38,623 nt of DNA from Phreatobacter oligotrophus (GTDB lineage Bacteria > Pseudomonadota > Alphaproteobacteria > Rhizobiales > Phreatobacteraceae), in the NCBI RefSeq assembly GCF_003046185.1, contig NZ_PZZL01000015.1:1-38623 (forward strand), written 5' to 3'. A model generated the notes under the pieces. That model was not told the origin of the DNA. It made no database searches and saw only the letters and a list, made by a program, of their open reading frames with translations. Of this stretch, positions 8,471-16,363 are shown in pieces. The translations under genes were made by a program, and so were the position numbers. How positions within the stretch are numbered: position 1 is the first letter of the stretch; each line of letters starts with the position of its first letter.

Positions 8471-9303
8471 GGCCAGCGCGCAAGCGGGAGCTTGTGGACA
8501 AGGTCCGCAGTGATTGGAAGGTGTCGGCCAGGCGCGCCTGCGCCACCCTTCGGATCGATCGGGGTCTTTACGTCTACAAGTCGAAGCGTGGCACGCAGGC
8601 CGAGCTGAAGCAGCGCATCAAGGAGATCTGTGAGACGCGGGTACGGTACGGCTATCGCCGGGTCCACGTCTTGCTGCGCAGAGACGGATGGGCGGTCAAT
8701 CCGAAGTGGATTTATCGTCTTTACAAGGAGTTGGGGCTGCAATTGCGCAACAAGGTGCCCAAGCGCCGGGTGAAGGCGAAGCTGCGGGACGATCGCCGGG
8801 CGGCCACGCGAACGAACGAGACCTGGGCCATGGACTTCGTTCACGACCAACTGGCGACCGGGCGGAAGATCCGCGTGCTGACGATCGTTGATACCTTCTC
8901 CCGGTTCTCACCGGCGGTGGATGCGCGGTTCAGCTACCGGGGCGAGGACGTGGTGCTGACCCTTGAACGGGTCTGTGCTGCCCTCGGCTATCCAGCGACG
9001 ATCCGGGTTGACCAAGGCTCGGAGTTCGTCAGCCGTGATCTCGATCTGTGGGCCTATCAGAAGGGCGTCATCCTCGACTTCTCCCGGCCCGGCAAGCCGA
9101 CCGACAACGGCTTCATCGAGTCGTTCAATGGCAAGTTCCGGGCGGAGTGCCTGAACACCCACTGGTTCATGAGCCTTGACGACGCACGATCGAAAATGGA
9201 GGCTTGGCGTAGAGACTACAACGAGGTCCGGCCACACAGCGCCATTGGCAATAAGCCCCCGATCGCGCTGATGAATGGCTCTCCGGCACTCCCGCCGGCA
9301 TGA
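8464..9303 (+). CDS. IS3-family transposase OrfB (DDE catalytic part)
   Basis: About 280 residues joined to OrfA by the -1 frameshift. It carries the HTH_21-like segment (RYGYRRVHVLLRRDGW) and an integrase core with the three acidic residues in WAMDFVHD, IRVDQGSEF and GFIESFNGKFRAEC. The C-terminal YNEVRPHSAIGNKPP block is typical of the family. All catalytic residues are present and no stop interrupts it, so the copy looks active. The start given is the shift point, not an independent initiation codon. Confidence 0.9.
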   Translation, partial: ALRPARKRELVDKVRSDWKVSARRACATLRIDRGLYVYKSKRGTQAELKQRIKEICETRVRYGYRRVHVLLRRDGWAVNPKWIYRLYKELGLQLRNKVPKRRVKAKLRDDRRAATRTNETWAMDFVHDQLATGRKIRVLTIVDTFSRFSPAVDARFSYRGEDVVLTLERVCAALGYPATIRVDQGSEFVSRDLDLWAYQKGVILDFSRPGKPTDNGFIESFNGKFRAECLNTHWFMSLDDARSKMEAWRRDYNEVRPHSAIGNKPPIALMNGSPALPPA

Positions 9304-9409
9304 GCCCTAACCCCGGAAGCTTCCAGCTCCGGCTGGCCTAGAAACGGGTAGCGCTTCATCCAACCGCCGGGACGAACTCAAGGCTGGATAGAAACTGGGG
9401 GCAACGTCA

Positions 9410-9795
9410 GATGGACGATAAACTTCGCGGCCCGCCTCAAGCCGTTCATTCGTCGCCCTCAAGTGGGCGAATGGCACCGCGATTAGAAGCAGCCACAATA
9501 CTCCAGCCGCTCATGTCCGAACGCGGTGAGGAACAACTTTCGGGAAAAAGGAAACTATCTCCGCATTTGAGAAAAACCTTCGAGCGCCTAGAAACCCGAA
9601 CAGTTTTGCCCGCAGGCATGGCGTCTGCGATTTAGAGTACCTTGGCAGTCTTGGCATTGGGCGCCGATTCCAGGCCAGAATTGGTAGGAGCCGTCGCTGT
9701 CACAAGATATGCTCGTGCCTGTGCAGCGACGATTTTAATGCTCCAGCAATTGGGCTCAGGTATCGACGACCGAAGCGTCGTTCAGGACCTCACCG
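9410..9795. other. Gap between the IS and the tnsE-like gene
   Basis: About 385 bases with no supportable gene. Two short plus-strand frames are present but have no family features. The stretch should contain the promoter of the tnsE-like gene. No TGAGAC-type transposon-end repeats were found here, so this is not the left end of the Tn7-like element. Confidence 0.5.
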
Positions 9796-11571
9796 TTGAC
9801 CGAACAGCCGTCATCAGTCGTAAAGTTTGATGCCTTGCCTCATGACGGCCGTGAATGGGAGGTCATATCTGCGGGCCGGGTTGGGCGAAGCGGGCTATAT
9901 ACACAAGAGGTCGCCGCGGATCTTCTTTTGGCCGAGGCTGGGTGGCGTCAAATCGATCCACATGTAACGCCAGAGACCCGCATTGTTCGCGTTGACGTCT
10001 CGTGGCTAAGCGGCTTGCGCCCGGGGTCGATTGTTCGCAACGGAGAAAAAGTCTCGAGTGTCGACCAGCGGTCACCTGGTCCGCGCACATGGCGCCAAGC
10101 AACTGTGACCCGTGCCGATCCAAATCCCTTCAGCGTCACTCTAACCGGTTTCCTCCCTCTGACGGGCAAGGTCTCTCGGCCCACACATCCCATATCGGAC
10201 CTTGAGGGGCTGCGATACTTTCCGGTCCGCTTGGACGGTAGCTCGTTGGCCTACGTTCCTGTTCTCGAGCTGCTCTTGGCTGTCTTCCGCCTGGGTGGAC
10301 CGTGGCTTCGGCATATGATCGAAGGCCTGGGGCTGCCTGACCGACCGGAGTCGGGTCGTCTTGTAGACCTTTCCCCGGGGAGCTTCAGCGTTGTGGACGG
10401 AGTGCTGGCGTGCCGAGGGTTTTCTGACCCTCGGTCTCGATCAGCGCCAATACCCGTCATTCTCGGCGATCCTGAGCGACATCGGTCTTACGTGGCAGTT
10501 TTCCAGAAACTGTCGCAGCGAGACTTTTTGAACAGCCCGCAATTCGTGGACACGTATTTCCCGCAAGACGTTCCGATGATCTGCGACGTTGAGTTCGAGC
10601 AGGTCGCGCTGAAGAAGCAGGGGATCTCGGCCTCCGGGGCGGCCGTGCGCCAGCCCTTGCTCGTCACCAGGGTTCGCGCCGCTCGGTTCGAGCTGGGCGT
10701 CAGCCGGGTGAAGATCTTTGTACCCGACCGTCGCGAGCAGGTCAGCGACATACCCTCACGGGTCAGTGCGCAGATCGTGAACGACGGCGAGCTTGTGATC
10801 GGCGAGCCTGTATTGAAATCGAGAGTGGCACCAAGTCGATCGCTGGAGACGAGATACATTGCAGTCGAGGACGAGGAGCCTGAAGGTGTCCCGACGGACA
10901 TTGTCGTCGACCCCAGCCGGTCCGCAGTGAAACACTACAGACGCAAGTCCGGGAGCAGTGTCGCGGTCGAAGGCTCGTCAACAGGATCGCCGCATGGAGA
11001 CACTGCCCGGATCGACCGGGCGTCCTTGCAGCCTATGACCAAGCCACGTGGGATCACGTCGAGAATGCAGCATTTGATCGACGCCGTGAAACTCGCAGCC
11101 ACTCTGGATAGGGCGATTTTTAGGTTGGAGGCGCCGCCAAGCCTATACGACGGTGGCGATGGTCTTTGGCAGGTGGCGACCGGTGACCTTCACAAACTTC
11201 CGTCCTGGATAAGGCCTGGTGGTATAGCGCGGCGCATCGCCGTCATGTCGCTCGCTTCGCGGGAGGGGGTTCTCTACCTGTTCGATGCGGAGGTCCTCAC
11301 CTCCGGCGGCGAGCGTTCAGCTTTGCTTGTTTGGTCAGCCGGGCCACGTCTCCCCACGGCTGCGCTTTATGAGTTGATTATCATGCTTGCACGAGCTGAA
11401 GGTGTTTTGCGGGAGGATCCGATCACCTTGGGCAACGTTTCCGGCGGTGCTCCGCCCGTTGCGAGGACGGACCTGCGCGCCGGTGTGTTTCGTCATCGAC
11501 AGGACAGCGTCCCTCCTGATCAGGTCGCCAGATCAGTCCTGCGGAAGAGAGACGAACTCCGGGGGCTCTAG
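9796..11571 (+). CDS. tnsE: TnsE-like target-selection protein
   Basis: A 591-residue protein compared with 538 in Tn7 TnsE. I see no close identity, but the order of features matches TnsE. These are an N-terminal block (EVISAGRVGRSGLYTQEVAA), a segment like Tn7 TnsE's IPQLELARSLF (here YVPVLELLLAVFRLGG, about residues 152-167), a long polar variable middle, and a C-terminal beta-rich domain (RRIAVMSLASREGVLYLFDA, then SALLVWSAG). In Tn7, TnsE directs TnsABC into replicating DNA and conjugal plasmids by recognising DNA 3' ends and the sliding clamp. It starts at TTG, eight bases after AGGA. It is convergent with, and overlaps, the tniQ gene, unlike Tn7 where tnsE follows tnsD in the same direction. 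Assignment is by pattern and context, not a search. Confidence 0.68.
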   Translation: MTEQPSSVVKFDALPHDGREWEVISAGRVGRSGLYTQEVAADLLLAEAGWRQIDPHVTPETRIVRVDVSWLSGLRPGSIVRNGEKVSSVDQRSPGPRTWRQATVTRADPNPFSVTLTGFLPLTGKVSRPTHPISDLEGLRYFPVRLDGSSLAYVPVLELLLAVFRLGGPWLRHMIEGLGLPDRPESGRLVDLSPGSFSVVDGVLACRGFSDPRSRSAPIPVILGDPERHRSYVAVFQKLSQRDFLNSPQFVDTYFPQDVPMICDVEFEQVALKKQGISASGAAVRQPLLVTRVRAARFELGVSRVKIFVPDRREQVSDIPSRVSAQIVNDGELVIGEPVLKSRVAPSRSLETRYIAVEDEEPEGVPTDIVVDPSRSAVKHYRRKSGSSVAVEGSSTGSPHGDTARIDRASLQPMTKPRGITSRMQHLIDAVKLAATLDRAIFRLEAPPSLYDGGDGLWQVATGDLHKLPSWIRPGGIARRIAVMSLASREGVLYLFDAEVLTSGGERSALLVWSAGPRLPTAALYELIIMLARAEGVLREDPITLGNVSGGAPPVARTDLRAGVFRHRQDSVPPDQVARSVLRKRDELRGL

Positions 11572-12705
11572 CTCGGCTGCAAGAGTTGGTGCAGCGATCG
11601 TTGCCAGCGCTTCTTGGGTGTGAATGCTATCTCCGATCAGGCGCCGCAGGTCGCGGCCGCTCACACCGATCCTGCGCTTGGCGAGATAGCGGGCCGCTGC
11701 CCTGACTTCCTCAACTGGCGGGCTGTAGGTTCTTGGCCGCAGTCCCTGATCGACAATTGTTCTGAGCGCGAACGGGACGCTGCGCATGTCGCGCAGGGCC
11801 CATGAATGCCACATCCCGGCTTCGGACATAGAGCTGACGTAATTGTAAGGCCAGTTGTCTGCCAAGGCCATGATCAGGGCGTGCATGCGGTGGCGTTCGG
11901 CGGAGCTGAGGAACTCGACCTCCTCGCGCCCGCCTTCGAAGTTGAACGGTCTGTCACTGATATCCGTTTGTCGGCCGAGTACCGTCCTGAGCCGCTGTGA
12001 TCTCGGCCCGGAGATGATGTTCCGTCCAAGCTGCCTCAGGACGCTAAACAGGATGGGGCTGTAGTGGAACGTCGAGGCGCCGAGGCGGCCCCATCCAGCA
12101 TGCAGGGCGTCGTCTGCAAGCGCGTTGAACCGGATGGCGTCCTGGTTTGGCGGTTGGCCTTTGGCATGACGGAGATCGCGGTTGCAGTTCCAGCAGACGT
12201 GAAGCGCGCGCGACCGGAATGGCATAAGGGGCGATGCGCAGCGGCTGCAGCGGTCGAGGAGAACCTGGCTGTGGACGACGCAGACGGACATCACCGCAAG
12301 TCGCCATTGCTTGCGCAGATACGGGCGTTCGTCGCTCGAGAGACAGTGTGGGCAGTATTGCTGCCCTGGCAGCTTACGGTCGCGATTGCGTACACCCACG
12401 GGCAACACCCATGGATAAATGCCTCGTGCACCGCAGTCCGCGAAGAGGCGACCATCAAAGGCTGTGAGGGTTGTAGATGCTGCGACCGCTGGGTTCGTTC
12501 CGGTCCCGACGGCCATACCGGCGATGACCCGTGGATCCCCCAGCAGGTCGATATCTCGGCTAAGAACCGGAGGCTCCGACTGCCAGTAGGTGTGCACGAA
12601 AGCATAAGGGAGGAACAGCATCCCTGTCGCGGTCCTCTGGATCCACGACGACAAAAGTTCATCCGGAAGCGGAGGTGGTCTGAAAGCAAAACGCGACGTG
12701 AACAT
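11533..12705 (-). CDS. tniQ: TniQ/TnsD-family target-selection protein
   Basis: A 390-residue TniQ protein that chooses the insertion site and hands it to TnsC. The N-terminus has the family pattern PDELLSSWIQRTA. The zinc-binding region is intact: CPHC (118-121), CVVH (142-145), CSRC (153-156) and CWNC (171-174). The C-terminal part is helical with helix-turn-helix character (RRIGVSGRDLRRLIGDS). Since the element lies in comM, I infer that this protein recognises a comM sequence, as the TniQ homologue of Tn6022-type elements is thought to do. The start overlaps the tnsC stop (TAATG), implying translational coupling. Its last 39 bases overlap the convergent tnsE-like gene. Confidence 0.85.
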   Translation of the reverse strand: MFTSRFAFRPPPLPDELLSSWIQRTATGMLFLPYAFVHTYWQSEPPVLSRDIDLLGDPRVIAGMAVGTGTNPAVAASTTLTAFDGRLFADCGARGIYPWVLPVGVRNRDRKLPGQQYCPHCLSSDERPYLRKQWRLAVMSVCVVHSQVLLDRCSRCASPLMPFRSRALHVCWNCNRDLRHAKGQPPNQDAIRFNALADDALHAGWGRLGASTFHYSPILFSVLRQLGRNIISGPRSQRLRTVLGRQTDISDRPFNFEGGREEVEFLSSAERHRMHALIMALADNWPYNYVSSMSEAGMWHSWALRDMRSVPFALRTIVDQGLRPRTYSPPVEEVRAAARYLAKRRIGVSGRDLRRLIGDSIHTQEALATIAAPTLAAELEPPEFVSLPQD

Positions 12706-13628
12706 TACTCATAAGGTGCGGGTGCCAGAGTGCGGGCTGCTCCCTGTCTTGCGATGATATTCTGCGCGTAAATGGTTTCCGTAAGGTTCTTTGCAGTGAT
12801 CCTCTCTACTTTGGTTTCTACGGCCGCCACGGTGGCATGGAACAGAAGCTCAGAGAGCCGGCCAGGTAGCCCCTCCGACAGATTGTAGAGCATTTCGGCC
12901 ATTCGATCTTCGGAAAGATGGGATGCCCTTTTGAGTGGGATGATCGCCTCCATGGTGTTCAGGAAGGCTGTGAAGTCGTTCCCTTTCTGGACCTTCGGGA
13001 TTTCGATAGCATAGAAGCGTTCCGTCAGCTCGCGGCTGCTAGAGATGAAGCTGTAAGCCTCGCGTGTACCGGACAAGACCATAGGCCGACGGATCTTGTT
13101 AGACAGCTCCTTAATTTGCCGGAGCATTTCGTCTTTGGCGTCATTCGTTGGGATGATGTTGTGGATCTCGTCGAAAATCGCGAGACGCAGGCCCACCTCC
13201 TCCATCAATCGGCGAGTCATCACCGGCAGGGCCTCATTCCTGCCGTAAGGGTTGAACGCGCGACCAAGCCGCGTGAGGATCAATTCGAAGAACTCCGTCC
13301 GATTGTTGTCGGTCGGCATGGAGATCATGATCGCCGGGATGTTCGCATAACCAGTTGGTCGTACGTCCCCTTCTTGCTCTGCTTTTTGCATCTTCCGTCT
13401 GACATATCGCTCGAGCAGCGCCGTTTTGCCGACGTTGGAGTCTCCCCAGATCAGTAGATTGGGTGAGCGGGCTTGATCACCGCGCAGGAACAGTCTGTCG
13501 AGCTCCTTGAAGACCAACTCGACCGTAGGGGTGGTCACAAAGATCCGCGGCCAGAACTGATAGATCCGGGTTTCGATCGGTTCGGTGACCAGTGCCTGCA
13601 CAGCGGGATCAAGATGGTCCAAGGTCAT
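12705..13628 (-). CDS. tnsC: TnsC/TniB-type AAA+ transposition regulator
   Basis: A 307-residue AAA+ ATPase that links the target selector to the transposase. Walker A is GDSNVGKT (residues 62-69), Walker B is LAIFDEIHN (149-157), and an arginine-rich sensor region follows (SGTREAYSFISSSRELTERF). The length fits the short TniB-like class rather than the longer Tn7 TnsC. It starts with ATG overlapping the tnsB stop by 4 bases (ATGA) and ends overlapping the tniQ start, so all are translated together. Expected to form ATP-dependent filaments on target DNA. Confidence 0.9.
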   Translation of the reverse strand: MTLDHLDPAVQALVTEPIETRIYQFWPRIFVTTPTVELVFKELDRLFLRGDQARSPNLLIWGDSNVGKTALLERYVRRKMQKAEQEGDVRPTGYANIPAIMISMPTDNNRTEFFELILTRLGRAFNPYGRNEALPVMTRRLMEEVGLRLAIFDEIHNIIPTNDAKDEMLRQIKELSNKIRRPMVLSGTREAYSFISSSRELTERFYAIEIPKVQKGNDFTAFLNTMEAIIPLKRASHLSEDRMAEMLYNLSEGLPGRLSELLFHATVAAVETKVERITAKNLTETIYAQNIIARQGAARTLAPAPYE

Positions 13629-15544
13629 AGCTCGAAATCAAACTTTGGCTTTGCAGCAGGCGGAGAAGGCTTCTCGGCATGATCCTCGTCGGGGATAGCC
13701 AGCGCGGCCTGGATGGAAGCGGGGATCGGATCGTTGAAGATCTTGGGGTTCTGCGCGTCACTCATTTTCATTCCGTGACGGGCATTCGCCACCTCACGAC
13801 GGGCCTTTTTCGTTTTCTTGGCGGCAGTCTGCACAAGCTGCTTGCGGCCTTCTTGGGCTCGAATCTGATTTTCTTCTGTATTTTTGACAGCGTTGGCGAG
13901 GTTGATCCGGAGGATTTTTCGGTGCTGCCAGAGATTGATTGGCTCGCGCGAGCGGTTGACCCACGGGACCTGGATGTAGGTTTTGTCCAGCGGATCCATG
14001 ACGTAGATATACGAAATGTCCCGCGGGTCCCTGCGAATACGCATCGGCACCCGTTGGTCGGCAGCGTAGCGCCGCTTGATCGCGGTCAGCTGGGGGCTGT
14101 CATAATGGATGTGATCGAGAAGAAGCCCCTTTTGCGAGAGCTTCCTATCAAAGAACGGCATAAGCTCGATCCGCAGCGACTGGGGGTCCTCCGGTGGCGT
14201 CGGGATCGCTCGGATCTGTTCGCCAGTCACCGTATCGAAGAAGTAGGATTTCCATTTCTGTAGTGGCGTCATCCCACCGAATCGTTTGACCGGGGTGTTG
14301 ATGTATTCCTTTAGCAAATTGATAAAATAGGCCTCGAATTCATCAATTGTAAGCGTCGCTTCTTTGCTGGGATTTCCCTTCTTTGAGGTGTGGTTGGATC
14401 CTGTTGCGCCTGGCAGATGCTCGATCTTGGTGGCTAGCTGCCTGAACCTGTTTTCGATCGAGCCCGCGAAATGCGGGGTTCGAACCGGCCTGTGCTGCAG
14501 ATCGATACCCCAGCTCTTACAGAAAGCCTTAATCATTTCGCCGCGGAAGTCTTTGGCATTATCAAGCTGCAGGACTTTGGGTGGGCCCCAGACCGGCCAG
14601 TCCATCTCCACACCAAGCCGCTTCAGCAACTGCTCTTTGGGCATCATACCCTCGTACAGCGTCACTCCTATGAAGCCCGCGTTAGGAGGTTCGAAGCTGA
14701 GATAGTAGCCGTATGGCATACCCGTCGTGATGCAGGTTGCCAGACACAGAACTGGCCTGCCGACGGACTGGCGTGTGAAAGCGTCGACGGCAATGCCGTG
14801 GACGTCCCAGTAGTCTGCCTGAACGCATGACAGGGGCCCCGTGGCAAGCGGATGGCTGCCGCGGTTCTGTCGATACTTGAGGTCCGCAGCCCGCTTTCCC
14901 TTTTGCGCTACCTCAACGGCGTATGGGTCCAGACGTTTGACGGCGTTTATCCTGCGCACCAAGGTCGCATAAGGAGGCATCGCACACCCGAAGGCATCGC
15001 AGATGTCCTTTAGCTTCTCGCTGTAGATCGTTCGATAACGAAGCGGCTTGCGGCACATGATATGCCGGCTGATGGCCGTTTCCATCGCCTGCTCCTGGGC
15101 CGTCTTTTGGACCTTGTTTTGAGCTCTTGGCCTCCAAGCCCGGTCGGGCAGGAATGCCGATATGTCCTCGCTCTCCTTGTAGGCCCTGATACGGCGATAC
15201 GCCGTTGTTCGACTGAGTGAGAGGTCTTTGCGGTTTTGGTGCGGCGCAATCAGCTCCTCAAGCGCCTTGCTCCCTCTGGCTTCTCCATCAAGGAACGGCC
15301 GGAGGATGTCTCGTATTTCAGTGGCAAGTGCCAGCTGCTCGGGCGTCAGGACGTCGAGGGCGAAGCGGCGATCAGGCGCCGGATCTGGCCGGAGAGTGAT
15401 CTCCGAAGCCCTATAGATCGTGATCGCCTCCTGATGTTCGTGGCGCACGCCAATGTTATCGAACCCCCCTACGCCGGTGATAACGCCTTTGCGCCCACCA
15501 GCGAAAACGACCATCCCGACTTCAATCCCCCGCGCCTTTTTCAT
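13625..15544 (-). CDS. tnsB: TnsB/TniA-type DDE transposase
   Basis: A 639-residue transposase of the Mu/Tn7 class. An N-terminal DNA-binding region (helix-turn-helix DLSLSRTTAYRRIRAYKES, about 107-125) recognises the end repeats. The RNase H-like core has acidic residues at about D244 (CVQADYWDVHG), D328 (LQLDNAKDFRG) and E364 (GSIENRFRQL). A beta-barrel follows, then a basic C-terminal tail that in this family contacts TnsC. TnsB joins the 3' ends to target DNA. It overlaps tnsA by 23 bases and tnsC by 4. All expected catalytic positions are present. Confidence 0.92.
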   Translation of the reverse strand: MKKARGIEVGMVVFAGGRKGVITGVGGFDNIGVRHEHQEAITIYRASEITLRPDPAPDRRFALDVLTPEQLALATEIRDILRPFLDGEARGSKALEELIAPHQNRKDLSLSRTTAYRRIRAYKESEDISAFLPDRAWRPRAQNKVQKTAQEQAMETAISRHIMCRKPLRYRTIYSEKLKDICDAFGCAMPPYATLVRRINAVKRLDPYAVEVAQKGKRAADLKYRQNRGSHPLATGPLSCVQADYWDVHGIAVDAFTRQSVGRPVLCLATCITTGMPYGYYLSFEPPNAGFIGVTLYEGMMPKEQLLKRLGVEMDWPVWGPPKVLQLDNAKDFRGEMIKAFCKSWGIDLQHRPVRTPHFAGSIENRFRQLATKIEHLPGATGSNHTSKKGNPSKEATLTIDEFEAYFINLLKEYINTPVKRFGGMTPLQKWKSYFFDTVTGEQIRAIPTPPEDPQSLRIELMPFFDRKLSQKGLLLDHIHYDSPQLTAIKRRYAADQRVPMRIRRDPRDISYIYVMDPLDKTYIQVPWVNRSREPINLWQHRKILRINLANAVKNTEENQIRAQEGRKQLVQTAAKKTKKARREVANARHGMKMSDAQNPKIFNDPIPASIQAALAIPDEDHAEKPSPPAAKPKFDFEL

Positions 15545-16223
15545 GGGGTCGTGTGCTCTGCAGCGTGCGCATCATCCACCAGATGCATTTTGTGCTCCCG
15601 ATTATAGGGCGGGTGAGGTCGCACTGGATGAAACCTCGCGCGATCCAGTGCCAGATAAATCCCTCGGCTTCGAAGGGGCGAACTCCTTCAGACGCCAGAA
15701 CGCTTGTCAGCTCGGCCAGTTCAAATGGCTCTTCGCGCCAGCGGAACTTCGCTGATGCTGCGTTGTACCACTCCTCCCTCGGCCGATAGGAACGCGCCTC
15801 GTTCATCCTGAGGGCATTTGCCAGCCGTGGAGTTTCGATCGACCGGTCGGTAATAACGCGGAACCCGATGCCCATTCCTTTCAGCACCTGACGAGCGGCC
15901 CGAAACTTCGGCGCAAGTTCGGAATGCTCGGCCTGCAGGATCTGGAAAGGCTTGACTTCGAACGCGACGGTCTGGACGCCGAATGGCCACTCGACATCAG
16001 ACCGCCACGAAACAAGCACGTCGGGCGTGTATTTTCGCCGCTTGCGGTTCAGATCAAGCACCACAGTTGGCTGCTGCGTAGCGAGGCTCTTCACCGCGAC
16101 GTCTGAGTCCAATATCGCGAGGAACTTGCCCTCGAGAGCTGACTCGTACGGAAGCGACTCGGTCGAGTAGCGGCTGGGGAACCTCCCTGTTATCGCGAAC
16201 CTGCCAAGCGGCACTCTTCTCAT
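15522..16223 (-). CDS. tnsA: TnsA-type transposon end endonuclease
   Basis: A 233-residue restriction-enzyme-like nuclease that cuts the 5' ends of the transposon, giving cut-and-paste movement together with TnsB. The fold signature is complete: YESALEGKF (E27/E31), QP (51-52), YTPDVLVSW (D68) and AFEVKPFQ (E89, K91). A short C-terminal half follows. The ATG at 16223 has an AAGG ribosome-binding sequence eight bases upstream and sits only about 140 bases from the transposon end, so its promoter lies among the TnsB-binding repeats and is probably repressed by TnsB binding, as in Tn7. It is the first gene of the tnsA-tnsB-tnsC-tniQ operon. Confidence 0.9.
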   Translation of the reverse strand: MRRVPLGRFAITGRFPSRYSTESLPYESALEGKFLAILDSDVAVKSLATQQPTVVLDLNRKRRKYTPDVLVSWRSDVEWPFGVQTVAFEVKPFQILQAEHSELAPKFRAARQVLKGMGIGFRVITDRSIETPRLANALRMNEARSYRPREEWYNAASAKFRWREEPFELAELTSVLASEGVRPFEAEGFIWHWIARGFIQCDLTRPIIGSTKCIWWMMRTLQSTRPHEKGAGD

Positions 16224-16237
16224 AGCTGAACCTTTCT

Positions 16238-16363
16238 GATTCGTCTCACTTAACCCGCAAAAAGCGGAAATTGTCTCACTTAAGTCGTTTCAGATTTTTC
16301 ACCGTTCTCGGGGATCTGGCCGCAATCGCTCCGAATCTGTCTCAGTTTGATTGTAAATTCTCA
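16238..16363 (-). repeat. Transposon right end with probable TnsB-binding repeats
   Basis: Read from the comM side, four related motifs occur: GTGAGAATTTAC ending at the terminus (16363-16352 region), CTGAGACAGATTC (16345-16333), AGTGAGACAATTTCC (16280-16266) and AGTGAGACGAATC (16250-16238). The last two are both preceded by TTA, giving TTAAGTGAGAC. The shared core is TGAGAC. Irregular spacing with two closely placed outer copies is usual for Tn7-type ends. The apparent terminal triplet is TGA, not the TGT of most Tn7 relatives. Exact end needs the left end for comparison. Confidence 0.7.

Larger units (their letters stand above)
8123..9409 (+). mobile_element. Complete IS3-family insertion sequence
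   Basis: A 1287-bp element bounded by imperfect inverted ends. The left end reads TGACGTGCTCCCGGCCTTTT from 8123. The complement of the right end, finishing at 9409, reads TGACGTTGCCCCCAGTTTCT. Both are followed by a CCAG block. It encodes OrfA and OrfB in -1 relation. Flanking bases (GCGC on the left, GATG on the right) do not form an obvious 3-4 bp target duplication, which could mean deletion or recombination after insertion. It lies between the porin and the tnsE-like gene within the transposon. Confidence 0.8.
1..16363. mobile_element. Tn7-like transposon inserted in comM (right-hand part; left end off-window)
   Basis: The assignment rests on an operon of TnsA, TnsB, TnsC and TniQ homologues, a TnsE-like gene, repeated TGAGAC-core motifs at the right end, and an abrupt switch at 16364 into the middle of comM. 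All DNA to the left of 16363 is less GC-rich than the chromosome on the right and carries cargo (metal efflux, porin, insertion sequences). The left end and the 5' half of comM are not in the window, so total size is unknown and the exact membership of the leftmost kilobases is inferred. Gene content resembles the five-gene tni set of Tn6022/AbaR elements that use comM in Acinetobacter. The right boundary is placed from where comM homology starts and is uncertain by a few bases. Confidence 0.85.

Noticed and set aside
9411-9830. Two short plus-strand frames between the IS and tnsE
   Set aside because: No convincing ribosome-binding site, family resemblance or plausible composition.
12064-12714. 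A 216-codon plus-strand frame
   Set aside because: Antisense to tniQ, whose zinc-finger motifs and operon overlaps show it is the real gene.
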